A stretch of 64,000 bases of DNA from contig ML664161.1 of assembly GCA_007570785.1 (NCBI GenBank), positions 11,546,927 to 11,610,926 of the forward strand. The letters run 5' to 3'. The position numbers and the translations under genes were made by a program. Positions 45,963 to 58,309 of the stretch are shown here, in pieces. The notes under the pieces are model-generated. The model worked only from the letters and a program-made list of their open reading frames with translations, did no database searches and had not been told where the DNA came from. Origin of the DNA: Antilocapra americana. Its lineage: Eukaryota; Chordata; Mammalia; Artiodactyla; Antilocapridae. Numbering within the stretch: position 1 is the first letter of the stretch; each line of letters starts with the position of its first letter.

Positions 45963-47110
45963 GACAATAGTGAAATATAGTTTCTGCTATATTTGTTCTC
46001 TTATTATAATAGGATATAATATGGTATATTCAGCTAATAACCACCTAAATGAAACTTAAGGACCATACAGATCCAAGAACACAATTGAGAAGTTAAAATC
46101 ATATGAATGTGCAGATTTGCCTAGTACAATGTGAATGGGAGAGTTGATGATCTGAGTGACAGTTGTCACTCATCTGTCACTGAGCAGTTCATAAAACATT
46201 TATATGTAATGAAAGTTTGTCTAACTTAAGAGCTGCAGTATGTGTCTTCAGGATAATTAATTGAATTTGTAGATTCAGTTGTTGTGAGTGTTGATTTCTG
46301 AAATTTCTATATCCAAAAAAATAACATACTATTTATCCTTTTTTAAAGGCTCTTCATAAAAATACTCCATGAATCTAAATGTAATTCAAAGGGTAAAATT
46401 CATAGCCTTTATAAACTGTAATTGGAAACATTTTTTCTTACTTTTAGAAAAGATTGAAATGGTCATTCGAGGAATGAAAATGGCACAGTGAAAAATGATG
46501 ACCTCCATAGGCCATCAGTTTTGCCATTGTCTTCTACTTATACATAACCTTTCCTTGAAATAAAACTATAAACATAATTCACTACAAATTTTAAAAGTTG
46601 GCAAGCGTAGCATATCAGGAGAAGCTACCAATTTCCACAGTTATTCTAAAAACAATCTTTTTCACATTTAGTGCCAAATAAAACAAGCTTGAATCTGGTT
46701 TCCAGTCTGATTTTCTCACTGAAGACCCTAAGGGTTTCTCATTGTTCTAAAACAACAGATATCTGTTGGGATATTCTGTTCAAGTTAACCCTTAAATTCT
46801 GGAAAGAGGTGAAGGGTTTGAAGATCTAATAAGGAATTTACTTAAGGATCAGCCACTTCTTTGTCTTCATTCCCTATAGCAAACAGATGAGGATAGCATT
46901 CAAACAGAGACAATGACTGAACAAATATTGCCTGGTTGATTTATACATGCTCTGCTAGCGAGAGTGGTACGTGGACAAGAGTGGAAAAGTCAAATAGAGA
47001 AAAATAGAGCTACTAGAGCCTAAGGCAAAGAGCTTCTGAGGCAGGTTGCTCTGGAGGGTAACAGTCAGTTTGTTTTGTCCAGTGTTTCTCCCACTTTAGT
47101 GAGCACCCCC
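45963..47110. other. Unique AT-rich DNA
   Basis: I see no feature I can support. Confidence 0.5.
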
Positions 47111-47206
47111 ATTCTTACCTGGAGAATTCCATGGACAGAGGAACCTGGCGGGTTATAGTCCATGGGCTCTCAAAGAGTGAGACACAACTGAGCGACTAAC
47201 ACTTCG
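47111..47206 (+). mobile_element. Bov-tA SINE 3' part
   Basis: 'attcttacctggagaattcc' to 'actgagcgactaacacttcg'. 5'-truncated. Confidence 0.9.
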
Positions 47207-47347
47207 CATTCACTTTTTCACTCACTGAACTGAGGTCCTTTTCTGCTGGAGGTCCTGACAGAGTAGGATGAGAGGAGAGCCTTCTGACAGTTTCAAAGTG
47301 TAAAAAGGATCTAAGGATTCACATGTGGATTAACAAGGTGACCTGAG

Positions 47348-47530
47348 TGTTAGTTGCATCCTACTCTTTGCGACCCCATAGACTACAGCCTGCCAGGTTC
47401 CTCTGTCCATGAGATTCTCCAGGCAAGAATACTGGAGTGCGTTGCCATTCCCTTCTCTAGGCGATCTTAGGGATGGAATCTAGGTCTCCTGCACTGCAAG
47501 CAGGTTCTTTGCCATCTGAGCCACAGTGCA
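47348..47530 (-). mobile_element. Bov-tA SINE, antisense, head shortened
   Basis: Reverse body 'gcgaccccatagactacagc' and head 'ctttgccatctgagccacag', where the final accagggaagccc is lost. It lies about 140 bp from the sense fragment at 47111, giving an inverted SINE pair. Confidence 0.9.
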
Positions 47531-48211
47531 GGGTAATATTTGATAGCAGTCCTCTGGAATCAAAGGAAATGATGAAGGGGAATTTACACCTTTTTTCAGC
47601 AAAAGGTGTTTCTCCTTCTTTTTGAGGTTTGAGCTTTATTTGTTCTCATCAGTTTTGCTCCTTTTTTCTTTCTGTGGCTTCTTTCTCTGTGGTGTCTCTC
47701 TCTGCTCTGTTACTTTACATGTAAAGGATGTCCAATAAGTTTTTGCTGATGTTGCTATTTTGCTGATAGTATCAGCTTAGGACACAGAATAGAAATAACA
47801 AATGTCCTTTCCTCATTCTAAAGAATGGTGTTAGTCTCAGAAGCTGGACCTCCAAAAAGAGGACTCAGGTAACCCTGAGACTTGACAGCCAGGTGGGAGA
47901 GACATCAACCTTTTCTCATCATTTCTTCTCAACCTCTATGTTGCGAGGGCAGGAAACAGCACATGGAGTCTGAAGCAGATGAGGAGAGAGGACCAGGAGG
48001 ATAAAAAAAGTCAAATCAAGCCTCTCGTTCTTCCTGCTGCCAGCTAAGAAAAGGCCAGACTACAGCTAGGGAAAGGCAAGAAGCTTGTCATAGTTTGTGA
48101 GATACATGTTTTGGTTTTGATTAGACTGGACTTTTTGATGCTAATAAGAGTTGCTTATACAATTCTTTTTGGGAGGGAAGTCAGAGTGACAATGACTTTT
48201 ATTTATTATTA
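47531..48211. other. Unique DNA
   Basis: I see no gene or repeat that I can support. Confidence 0.45.
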
Positions 48212-48625
48212 TTAATTTTTAATTTAATTTTTATTTTATATTAGGGTATAGTTGATTTATAATGCTGTATTAGTTTCAGGTGTATAGCAAAGTGATTCAG
48301 TTATACATACACATATATCCATTCTGTTTTAGATTCTTTTCTCATATAAGTTATTACTGAATTTTGATTAGAGTCCTCTGTGCTATACAGTAAGTCCTTG
48401 CTGATTATCTATTTTATATACAGTAATATGTATATGTTAATTCCAACCTTTTAATTTACCCCTGCCCCCACCATTCCCTTTGAGTAATTGTGTTCGTTTT
48501 TGAAATCTGCCAGTCTGTTTTAGAAATAAATTTATTTGTAGCATCTTTTTAGATTCCATATGTAGGTGATATCATATGATATTTGTTTTTCTTTGTCTGA
48601 CTTCCCTTAGTATGATGCTTATTCA
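48212..48625 (-). mobile_element. L1 3'UTR, antisense
   Basis: 'tagggtatagttgatttata', 'agcaaagtgattcagttata', 'ctgtgctatacagtaagtcc', 'agattccatatgtaggtgat' follow the reverse cetartiodactyl L1 3'UTR. No coding part is left. Confidence 0.88.
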
Positions 48626-48861
48626 ACTCTAAAACAACATAAGCTATGAGTTTTGCCCAAAATAGCATCTAGAAGCCAGGAAGGAAGACCCAATAGTAAG
48701 TTTTAAACTGGTGAAATAAAGCTGTTACTTGATTGCACCTATAGGAGTTCAACCCAAGAAATATGCCATGGGCCAGTGTAATATTTCATTCTTTGATTTT
48801 TTTTAGGGTTGCTTTGGAATCTTTAATGAATAGCATGTTAATTTTAAGAAGTGACAGATGA

Positions 48862-49075
48862 GTTGTTACTGTTGCTTAGTCTCTAAACTGTGTCCAACTC
48901 TTTGCAACCCCATAGACTGTAGTCCTCCAGGATCCTCTGACCATGGAATTTCCCAGGCAGGCAAGATACTGGAGTGGATTGCCATTTCCTTTTCCAGGGA
49001 ATCTTCCCGACCCAGGGACTAAACCTGCATCTCATGCTTGGCAGGTGGAAGTTTTACCCTTGAGCCACCTGGGAT
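48862..49075 (-). mobile_element. Bov-tA SINE, antisense
   Basis: From a gttgttactgttgcttagtc end through 'actggagtggattgccattt' to the head 'cccttgagccacctggga'. Confidence 0.93.
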
Positions 49076-49319
49076 AGATAAATAATTTCATTCTATTGTC
49101 TGTTTTTAAGGTGAAAAGATGAATATGGAGATTCAACTTGAATAAGCGTGGCTTTGCGGATCAGTGTGTCTAAATTAGATCAATGGGGAGAAAGAAAGGT
49201 AGAAAGTCTAGGATTTTATCTCTATCTGATTAATTCGTGCCTCAATTTGTAAAGTCTGCATCTACTTTGACAAACAAATTTTCCCATTGCATATGTGTTT
49301 TGCTAATGTAGTTACCTTT

Positions 49320-49645
49320 CTCTGGGACGTCTTTTAGCTCCCTGACATGTGACAAACACCTGTTCATCTTGTGTATCACACCCTGTATGTAACCTTTCAC
49401 CGTACCACAGTCCACTCTCTCTCCCAGGTAGAACTGATTGCTTGCTATTGGTTTCAACACTGAACACTTTTCAGACTTTTCTGGGTCCCTTTATTGCAGC
49501 TGTTTCCTTAGAAATCTGCTTTTGTCTAATTAATGTGTGAGCTCCTTGGGGCAGAGACTTTGGCATATTTTTATTTGTAGTCCTAAAATATCATGCTTTG
49601 GATATACTAGATTCTCAACAAGTATTTATTGAATAAATTAAGGAA
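49320..49645 (+). mobile_element. L2 LINE 3' end, sense
   Basis: The last part 'tgtgagctccttggggcaga', 'gactttggcatatttttatt' and 'caacaagtatttattgaata' is a clear L2 3' end. The upstream 200 bp is more diverged. Confidence 0.7.
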
Positions 49646-51485
49646 TATTTTCAGAGAATGGGCTTGTTTCCAAATTGAGAGGAGAATGGGTAGATGGTCC
49701 AAAGTGACAGGAATATCAAGCAAGGGAGGATAAGATTCAGGTATCATTGCCCAGAGACTCCAAAATTTGTTACATGATTGCCTTCTTCAATCCCCCAAAG
49801 TTAAAGATTTTATTACTTCATTATTTATTGAAATTTAAATTTAAATGGAATGATTCAGTTACTAATTGCATGTGCATGCAAATCTGCAAATCTATTTATC
49901 TTTAGTTTGTTTTTCCTAAGTGAACCTATGACTTGAAACAATGTAGCATTCTGTAGTTGAAATTACACAACTGCTACATTTGTATATTTCTTTTGTTCAT
50001 TATCTTCTTTTTCCTCTTTGCATTACAAATAGATTAATATGTTTGTTGAAACAGGGATAAATTTTAATTCTTGATGAGTCACCTCAATATTTAGACTATT
50101 TGTGTTCAATCAGTGTGAAGTTGGTGAAGACTATGCTGTACAGTCACAGTAAATTTAATTATATCAATTGTTGCTTGTAGATAGTATGATTGCTTATATT
50201 CAGTTTGTTATATGAGACATTTGTAAGCAGTTAGCAGTGCAATCAATTGTTTATGCAATAACTATCTTTCAAAAACTAATTACTTTCAAAGTATTGGTGT
50301 ATTCTCTTACAATATAACACATACTCTACTACTTGTGTTGTGATGCTTAAAAAAAAAGGTTTAATTCAGAAAATTGTAAAATGAATTAGGTGAATGTCTG
50401 CCTTGAGACTGTGACAACAATTGCTTAAAAATTATTTCATGATAGTATACTTAGTGACAATGGAATGCAGCTTAGTTTGTGGCAACCAGGCCAATTTTCA
50501 ACTGCTTTTGCAGCAGTATATGTGTTTATTCAAGACTCAGAGACACAGCTGGCATGATGTTATTGGTAAACTGAGAGCTATTCACAGGGCTATTTAGGAG
50601 CATGTACCACCTGAAAATAGACACTGTAAATGTCTGAAATTCAATAAAAATAGATCTTAATCTTAGAACTCGTTTTGTAGGTAAAGCAGATTGTGTTTGT
50701 GCATTGTGCTGTCTGCTACACATAGGTCCTAGAAATGTACAATTGGCAATTGTTCCAAGGAATTACACCACAGAGGGCATCATTGTAGCAATCCCCTATG
50801 TTTTAACAAGATTGGTAGACATGATACACTGGAGAATCCCTCTACTGGATGATTCATTGTATTCCCTGGCATAGATACCAAACTATGCAGTGGGACTATG
50901 ATCATTAAATGACCTGGAGAAAGCAAATAAATTGGAAAAGTTTAACATTTTATTCTGGAAGCATATCTGTTACATGGTTAAGCAGTAATTAGTTATCCCA
51001 GGCAAAGTGAAGTTGCAAATGCATTGAGAATGAAGTTTCTAAAATTCATTGATCAGATGCCCAGTTATGCTTTTAATCCAAATGGCTTAAATATAGGGCT
51101 TAAGCATTCATCCTCTAGTTAGATCATGTCATTTTAAGAAGGCAAACCAATAATTTAGATTTGATGGAAGTATCTTGTGTTACTTTATTTGTTAATTAAT
51201 ATTCAATACTTTTGACACAATTTGTCCTCAGTTTTGCATCAAATTGTAATGGTTAATTGTCCCTCAAATGGTCTTCTTATTCTAAAGGAGTTACCTGGCC
51301 AGTCCATGATGAGTTTTAGGTCTGCTATTATGACGAATCTTGGAGGAGGGGTATAGCTGCTAAAGTGATGCAGATTCTAGTGGATGATTGGGAGTAGCTG
51401 GGGCTATCGCCACAAGGTCTGTTTATGATAGAGTGACTGGATACACTCAGGCGATAGTGGGAAAGTCTATATCCTGAATTAACTC
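49646..51485. other. 1.8 kb of unique AT-rich DNA
   Basis: I see no recognised repeat or gene. The frame at 50723-50526 (minus) has no motif. Confidence 0.5.
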
Positions 51486-51489
51486 TATT

Positions 51490-51605
51490 GTTTACTTTTG
51501 GTAAGCTACTTCATTATCCCAGTCTTCAGGGTCTTCTTCACCTGTAAAATTAGGTGGTTGAAAGATGGCAAAGTTCCTTTTAGCTCCAGTCTTCTGTGAT
51601 TAGGA
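51490..51605 (+). mobile_element. MIR3-like ancient SINE
   Basis: 'ggtaagctacttcattatcc', 'cttcacctgtaaaattaggt' and 'ttttagctccagtcttctgt' follow the MIR3-type end (short-count, gctctaaaattctatgatt type). Confidence 0.5.
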
Positions 51606-52014
51606 ATTAGCATGGATACTACATAGTTGATATACAACTCTGTTTCTTCTTTTTTTCTGTGAACACTGCTAAGTTATATTTTATTTTGTCTTATGTTAAG
51701 TGGCTATATGACTGAGTATTACTTTCAGACCAGGATAGTTAAGAAGCAGGTCTAACTTTTGGGCCCTCTTTCCACTTCTGCTGGTGAACACAAGACCAAG
51801 AAATTGCAGATCACAAGGTGGAGGTAACATGGGTCTCTTAATCACCATTAAGGGGGAAGAGTTACTCTTTGATCAAGAATACCCCCTTTTGGAATTAATA
51901 TGAATAAGAAGAAATTGAGATTTTAATTGTTTATCTATGATATTACTGTAACTAATAGTTTTGGAATATCTAAAATTATAAAACAATGTGCCAATTGAGA
52001 GCCTTCTCTGTTTT
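51606..52014. other. Unique DNA
   Basis: I see no feature I can support. Confidence 0.45.
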
Positions 52015-52175
52015 ACCTGTTTTTATAGAAAATCCTAAAGACTGCACCAAAAAAGTACTAGAAATAATAAAAAGAATTGAATAAAGTTGCAGGATACAGA
52101 ATCAACACACAGAAAATAGTTGTATTTCTATATGCAATTATAACAATAAACCATTTGAAAGAAATAAAGGAAACT
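52015..52175 (+). mobile_element. Old L1 ORF2 fragment, sense
   Basis: 'aaaatcctaaagactgcacc', 'aaagttgcaggatacagaat' and 'tgtatttctatatgcaatta' match the part of L1 ORF2 downstream of the YADD motif. No open frame survives. Confidence 0.75.
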
Positions 52176-52384
52176 GTCTAGATATTAATATCCTTTATGG
52201 GGAAACATTGCAACTGTTGAATAGATAGTTTTGGAAACATAATCTTTGATGATATTAAGGAAACAATTTCTTTCTTTTTTTTTTTAAAGCTACCTTCTCT
52301 AAAATATTTAACAGATTCCCTGAAAACCATCCAGGATGTTAGAAGGACATCTAGCTACCCTAAATGATAGACTTTCCATTTGTA

Positions 52385-52735
52385 TGTGAGATAGCAAAAG
52401 AGACGCAGATGTATAGAACAGTATTTTGGACTCTATCAGAGAGGGCAAGGGTGGTATGATATGGGAGAATGGCATTGAAACATGTAAATTATCATATGTG
52501 AAATGAATCGCCAGCCCAGGTTTGATGCTTGATACAGGGTGCTCAGGGCTGGTGCACCAGGATGACCCAGAGAGATGGAATCAGGAGGGAGGTGGGAGGG
52601 GGGTTCTGGAAGGGAAACACATGTATACCCATGGTGGATTCATGTCAATGTATGGCAAAACCAACATGAGAATGTAAAGGAGATAAATAAATAAATAATT
52701 TTTTTTTAAAAAAAAAAAGAAAAAGAAAAATTGAA
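52385..52735 (+). mobile_element. Ruminant L1 3' end, sense
   Basis: 'gacgcagatgtatagaacag', 'atgggagaatggcattgaaa', 'gctggtgcaccaggatgacc' and 'gtatggcaaaaccaacatga', then an A-rich tail. It is the sense counterpart of the antisense copy at 40299 and only 3'UTR is present. Confidence 0.92.
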
Positions 52736-52879
52736 TGTCCTGGAAATAAAAACAATTTGGTTAAAGATAGTGAGATGGGGACAAAAAATATTTTTCCTAT
52801 TTTAATTAGTTCCTGAAACATTAAACAGGGGAAGGAAAATGGTGGCATCATTGATTACCTGGACTAGAAGGATTAGTGA

Positions 52880-53035
52880 ATATTTTGTTTTAATTCTAAT
52901 ACCCTAACTTCAGAATGAGGAAACTGAAGTAAAGATGAAATAACATGTTCACATCCCATAATTAGTGGCAGTACTAGAATTATAGTCCTGTGTACTACTG
53001 ACTAGTTTAGGGCATGAGACCATATCTTGTAGGCT
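52880..53035 (-). mobile_element. MIR SINE, antisense
   Basis: 'gaatgaggaaactgaagtaa', 'taacatgttcacatcccata' and 'ttagtggcagtactagaatt' follow reverse MIR. Confidence 0.7.
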
Positions 53036-53128
53036 TGTCCCCCATCTCACAGGTAGAGATTTCTATCCTACCTTTACCTCTGCTGCTGTTGCTGCTGCTG
53101 ATACAGATATAAAACTTATATAACATTT

Positions 53129-53259
53129 GTATAGCATGCATGCTAAGTTGTGTCAGTCATTTCCAACTCTTCAACCCCATGAACTGTGGCCCACCGAGCT
53201 CCTCTGTCCATGGGATTCTCCAGACAAGAATACTGGAGTGTGTTGCCATGCCCTTCTCC
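53129..53259 (-). mobile_element. Bov-A body without tRNA head, antisense
   Basis: Only the BovA unit, ending 'gttgccatgcccttctcc'. A 9-bp direct repeat ataacattt flanks it (53120-53128 and 53260-53268). It ends at the same body/head boundary as the copy at 21428-21553. A ctg-rich run lies just left (53080-53100). Confidence 0.92.
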
Positions 53260-53369
53260 ATAACATTTATATGGAGCCAGACACAATTTCATATGTTTTA
53301 TAGATATTAATTCTTTCTCACAACAACTGAGGTCTCATAGATCTTCCCTTCCAGAATTCAGAGCCCTGT

Positions 53370-53695
53370 GTAGTCGTAGTCTGTGTGATATATGATGGTA
53401 TATCACTTCTAAGATTAGGTTTTTGAGGATTCTGTCTTGGGGGCATGCTCTTATGCTCTGTCTCTCTTGGATTATTCACCCAACTGCCATGTCATAAGCA
53501 GCTCAATAAGGAGGGCCAATTGATGAGGAAGGGAAACCTCTTGCCAATAGCTTTCTGAATGAGTTTAGAAGATCCAAGGGCCCCAGGTGAGCCTTCAGGG
53601 GACTGCAGCCTCCATCAATAGTCTGTTGAAACTTCACAAGATATCATGAGCTAGAACCACATAGCAAACCTTCTCAGAGATTCCTGCATTGTATT
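53370..53695 (+). mobile_element. MLT1-like LTR, sense
   Basis: 'gatggtatatcacttctaag', 'ctctctcttggattattcac', 'caactgccatgtcataagca' and 'tcaggggactgcagcctcca' follow the same LTR family as 8640-9220. The 3' end is not recognisable. Confidence 0.55.
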
Positions 53696-54559
53696 TAGGC
53701 TACTATTCCCAGCTGTATTAACACCAGATTATTTTTGTTGTTGTTGATGACGACATTCATTGTTTCTAGTTTCTATGATGAATGGTTTTTAAAGCTGCAG
53801 TTTAGAGACTGTCTCAACTGTGAAGAAAAATTGCAATTGCTTGGTAATTTCAAAGTAGGAAAGTCTAAGAAGTAGACCAGAGATAACTGAAGCAGAAAAG
53901 TTTTACTATATGTCATTGATGCACAGAAGTTAAGAAAAGGTGAAAGAGTGGGATGCATTAGCTGAGAAGAAGGGTGCTGAGAATGGACCCTTATCTCAGA
54001 CAGATAATTGTCTTTTGTCTGTTAAACTGGGATCTGAAAGCTGTTTCCTTGGTTACAGGGGATTTGATGCTCAATAGTCAAAAGTAAAATGATTTCAAGA
54101 GTGTTTGTTTCATAGCTGAGTGGGCCAAGAGAAAATATCAGCTTTCCTTGGCCTAATATATTCTCTTTATATGACTCTGGTGATGTCAAGCTTAGCATAT
54201 TATCTGGCTTGAATCACTGATACTCAACAGCTGAAGCTATTGGAAAATGTGGTGTGTTTCATGTGACCTAAATATAAAAAAGATTCAAAACGAATGACTT
54301 TGAGAAACAATTCATAGGGTACACTTACAGGGTTTATATAAATACTTCAGTCACATTATACCTATGAATGTTGCAAAAAGATATTTAAGAATTTGTGTCA
54401 AGGACACTGACATTAAAAGGTAAGAACTTCATAGTTGGGCTGACTGTTGAATCTAAATAGAAAAATGGGACAAATTAGAAAAACATTGAAAAAGTATTGC
54501 AGGTTGGATGCATCTTTAATCCTGGTGGGACAGACCTCACAGTTACTATACCATAGTAG
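53696..54559. other. Unique DNA
   Basis: I see no gene or repeat that I can support. Confidence 0.45.
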
Positions 54560-54815
54560 GTGAGTTATACCCTTGAGAAATCTTCCTGGACTTCCTTGGC
54601 AGTTAGTTGGTCGGCCAGCTTTATCCTCATGTACATGTCCATAGACTTTCTCCTGGTTTTGTGATCATTGTTTTCATGTCTATCTCTGACCATACCTGTC
54701 ATGATATTTTTAGCTGGTGAGAACCAAGTATTATTTATCTTTATATTACACTATGTGTATATAGCTTGGTATGTATTAGGAGCATAACAAAATATTAGAG
54801 AATTGAAATAAAACT
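54560..54815 (+). mobile_element. L2-like LINE 3' end, diverged
   Basis: 'gtgagaaccaagtattattt', 'atctttatattacactatgt' and 'agcttggtatgtattaggag' follow an L2 3' end. Confidence 0.45.
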
Positions 54816-55149
54816 TAAAATGATAGTATTTAGAAAACATAGTGATTCTTAAATTTTTATTACAAGTATACATCACTGCTACTAGAGATTTAAGTTTGGC
54901 AAAACTCTACAACGCCATTGTTTTCCCAATTTTTAAATGAAGAAGATATATTGTATTTTCTAACAATATAAATACTTTTAAAGGTCAAACATTATAAGGA
55001 GCTTAAGCATAGAATTTGCCATAATAATTTGATTCTGCTATTCATGCTATTTTGCATGTTATTACAAAAATCTACCTTTATGAGATTTAAGTAGAATCTA
55101 AAATAAATATTTATTTATAATTTTAAGGGTGTTTTAAATGATTCTACCC
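54816..55149. other. Unique AT-rich DNA
   Basis: I see no feature I can support. Confidence 0.45.
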
Positions 55150-55300
55150 ATTCTTTCTTCACTTGTGCAAATTTCTAGTGTGCCTGCTATGTGCCTGGCA
55201 CTATCCTAAGCTCAGAATCTTCAAAACCTAGTGCCTGGTATAAAAAAACTTCCTGTAGTCAGAGAGCTTACATTTCAGTGATGGGAGATATAAAATGAAA
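55150..55300 (-). mobile_element. L2 LINE 3' end, antisense
   Basis: 'gcctgctatgtgcctggcac', 'tatcctaagctcagaatctt' and 'agagagcttacatttcagtg' follow reverse L2. Confidence 0.7.
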
Positions 55301-55497
55301 TTTTGCAGAATATCAAGAGTTCTTGTTTAGACATGCTAAATTTAAGAAGCCTAATAAATTCACAGACATATTGAGAATGAAATATGTATATCTAGAGCTT
55401 AGAGGAGGGTTCAGGGCTGGAGATAAAGAATTAGTATATAGAAAAATCATGATATATAAAGATTTGTTTATGGATAGATTTATTTAGGGAGACTGTG

Positions 55498-55560
55498 TCA
55501 GTTATAAAGAAAGGAGAGAAAGATAGAAAGGAAGGAAAGAAAGAAAAAAAAGGAGATCAG
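55498..55560. repeat. Purine-rich (GAAA/GGAA) tract
   Basis: Almost pure A/G on the + strand. It accounts for the lysine-rich and phenylalanine-rich short frames on the two strands. Confidence 0.8.
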
Positions 55561-55789
55561 GACAGTACATGGATGCTTCGATATTTAGATGTCTGGCAAA
55601 ACAGGATAATGTTTTCAAAAGACCATGAGGTATATAATGCCAAGAATCCAAAAAGAGTGGAGATGGGAAGTATTTAATAACATGAGAATAGCTTGTGCTC
55701 AGAAAAGTAGAGAGGACATGGACAGAAAATTCACCATTGGCTTTTACAAGATGATGGACCTCAGTGACCACTGCTATTTGTGATGATAA

Positions 55790-55900
55790 TGGTGACACTA
55801 CTCTTAATAGCAAATACCCACGTAGCACAAAGGCCCAGATACTGTTCTAAGTGCTTAACAGGTTTTGTGTGATTTAATGTATAATTAATATAAGAACCAA
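55790..55900 (-). mobile_element. MIR SINE fragment, antisense
   Basis: 'cccagatactgttctaagtg' and 'cttaacaggttttgtgtgat' follow the reverse MIR end. Confidence 0.55.
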
Positions 55901-55964
55901 CTTATTGCAGTGATGATTGAAAGTATCTAATTGGGTTGGGTTGAAACAAGAATGAGAAGTAGTT

Positions 55965-56440
55965 GTATTAGTTATCGGTTGCTACATTGAATATATATAT
56001 ATATAACCCAAAACAGCAGCTTAAAAAACAGCAAACATATGTTATCTCATCATTTTTACGGATTAGGAATTCGGAAGTATTTTGTTGGTTGGTTCTGCCT
56101 CCAAGTCTCATGAAGTAGCAGTTAGTTGTTGGATGGGGCTGCAGTGGGCCTGAAAGATCCTGCTGTACAATGACTCAGTCATAAAGCTACCAGCTGGAGG
56201 GCTCAGGTCCTCAGTGGCTGTTCTCAGGAGGTAAAACCCTTCCACAGGGTAAGTCCCCAAAGTGTAGCAGGTTTTCCCATAGAAGAAGAGATCAAATGAG
56301 GAGAAAGTTGTGCTACTTTTTGTGACTTATTCTCAGAAGTTACATCACATTACTTCTGTTGTTTCTGTATCAAAAAGGAATTCCCAAGACTATTTCTGCT
56401 CTACCTTTTGAAGCAAATGTCAAAGACTGTGTGAACATAT
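55965..56440 (-). mobile_element. Ancient LTR-like repeat, antisense (MLT1-like)
   Basis: 'gtattagttatcggttgcta', 'aaaacagcagcttaaaaaac', 'tggatggggctgcagtgggc' and 'tcagaagttacatcacatta' follow the same repeat style as 38616-39200. An atatat run near 55990 replaces part of it. Confidence 0.5.
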
Positions 56441-56556
56441 TTTAAATCATTACTGCAGTGTTAAAGGAGTGAGGACTCCAGATATATGCAAGTACTTTTA
56501 GAATTTTCTTTTGAAATGGGTAGAAGAGAGATGTGATATTAACTGGAATGAAAGGG

Positions 56557-56584
56557 GTGTGTGTGTGTGTGTGTGTGTGTGTGC
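56557..56584. repeat. (TG)n microsatellite
   Basis: About 13 tg units directly left of an antisense Bov-tA, so probably grown from its 3' end. Confidence 0.9.
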
Positions 56585-56797
56585 ACGCATGCTCATTTGT
56601 GTTTGTCTCTTATTGATCCCATGAACCGTAGCCCACTAGGCTCCTCCGTGCATGGAATTTTCTAGGCAAGAATACTGAAGTCATTTGCCATCTCCTACTG
56701 CAGGGAATCTTCCCAATTCAGAGATCAAACTCACATCTCTGGCATCTCCTGCATTGGCAGGTGGATTCTTTACCACTGCACCATTTGTGAAGCCCTA
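56585..56797 (-). mobile_element. Bov-tA SINE, antisense, diverged
   Basis: 'cccatgaaccgtagcccact', 'gcatggaattttctaggcaa' and a head ending 'accatttgtgaagccct'. It has more substitutions than most copies here. Confidence 0.9.
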
Positions 56798-57864
56798 AAA
56801 AGGATTTAAGAAAGGAAGTGAGATGTGGGTTGGCTTGGAGAGAAGGAAAATGAATTTACTATGGAAGGAATAATAGTACTGTCTGGCTTTTGCAAGTGCC
56901 CATTTGAGATTCATGATCATAAATATAAGTGAGTCCAGTCAGCACATTTGTGGGATTATGACTATTCTAGGCCAGATTACCACAGGCCTGAATGATTATC
57001 ATATTCGTCCAAATGGTTCTCTTTCCTACAGGTTTCTTTCTCCAGCTACTACCACATCAATCTCCTCAAAATAATTTTCTGCATAAATTAATCTCTAGGC
57101 CAACAACTTCATTGTTTCTTCTTGATCTTGAAGATCAAATGCTTAGAATTTGATCCCTAGGTCTGTCATCAAATAGCCTTAGACTGTCTCCAACCACAGC
57201 AAACCATGAAATATTTTCCATTAGATAGTGACCATTTTGCATTTTAACGATATTTTTGTATTTTAGATTGGTTACTCTAGCAAATGTATGGAAATTTTTT
57301 GGAATAGGGCATTACCAGTTTCAGGAAGCCCTGCAAGGTGGTCATCATGAGATGTGATGATGACCTCAGTTAAAGCATTAGCAGTGACAAGAAAGATGAG
57401 TTTCAGTAAGGGATGAGAGATATTAAAAACTTAAAATGACTTGGACATAGGGATAAAGTGATAGGGAAGTGTATAAAATAACAAATAGATTTTTTTTTTA
57501 CTTACACGATGGTATAGATGGCAATAAAGTTCCATGAGAAACTTGATTAAAAAGGGAGAAGCAGGATGAAGAGAAAGATTAGTTCAGTTTAATGAGATAC
57601 TTTAGTTATACATATATATATAGATGTCCTATAAGCCTCAGGAAGAAATAAGTCTAAAACTTCGGAGTGAGTTCAAGAAGGCAGATCATAATTTGAGAAT
57701 CATTAGCAATGAAGATTTAAACATAAAGAGATTTCCAGGAAGAATAAAATATAACAGTCATAGGGGAAGGAGAAATAAAATAATTAGTTGTCAAAGGGAA
57801 TAGAAAAAGCTTTTAAAATCCACTCATATTTGTATTTAAAAGGAACTGGAACAAGTTAGAAATA

Positions 57865-58040
57865 TTGATTCTCAATCATGATCATTTGTTAGTATCATCT
57901 GGGGACTTTTTTTTTTTTTTAAAAAAAGCAATATCTGGGTCACATATGTGATCAGTTATAAGAATACCTAAGCAGTGGGAGGTAGAGATCATTCCGTTTT
58001 TGAAGCTTCTTGACGATTCTCATGCGCATCAACTGAAGAG
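57865..58040 (+). mobile_element. MER5A-like hAT-Charlie MITE
   Basis: 'gattctcaatcatgatcatt', 'tagtatcatctggggacttt', 'gcaatatctgggtcacatat' and 'gacgattctcatgcgcatca' run in MER5A order. Confidence 0.6.
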
Positions 58041-58309
58041 ATAGACAGAGGTAGAGTGATTTGGCTGTATGTTTCACATATTATATGCAATAGGATGAGC
58101 ATAAATGGTGTAAGATTAAGTTTCATGTGGCAATAAAGCTTAGTACTATTACTGTGGGAGGATAGGGAATACGAGCTAGTGAATCTGAGGTAGCTTAATG
58201 TAGTACTTTGGGAGAGGAAAAAAAAAATTCTTTTTAGAAATTTCTTTTAATTCTGCACATACTCTTCTTTTGCAATTTGTCTTTACTGCTTCTCTTTCAA
58301 GAGGTACAG
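58041..58309. other. Unique AT-rich DNA
   Basis: I see nothing I can support. Confidence 0.45.

Larger units (their letters stand above)
56460..57800 (-). mobile_element. L2 LINE, antisense, interrupted
   Basis: Landmarks: 'ggatttaagaaaggaagtga' and 'ggaataatagtactgtctgg' right of the SINE, then 'atgacttggacatagggata', 'tcaagaaggcagatcataat' and 'gcaatgaagatttaaacata'. The middle (56900-57340) is too diverged to follow. The whole may be one or two L2 copies. Confidence 0.5.

Noticed and set aside
54580..54610. gacttccttggcagttag considered as a CHR SINE head
   Set aside because: Only about 14 bases fit and no body or tail follows.
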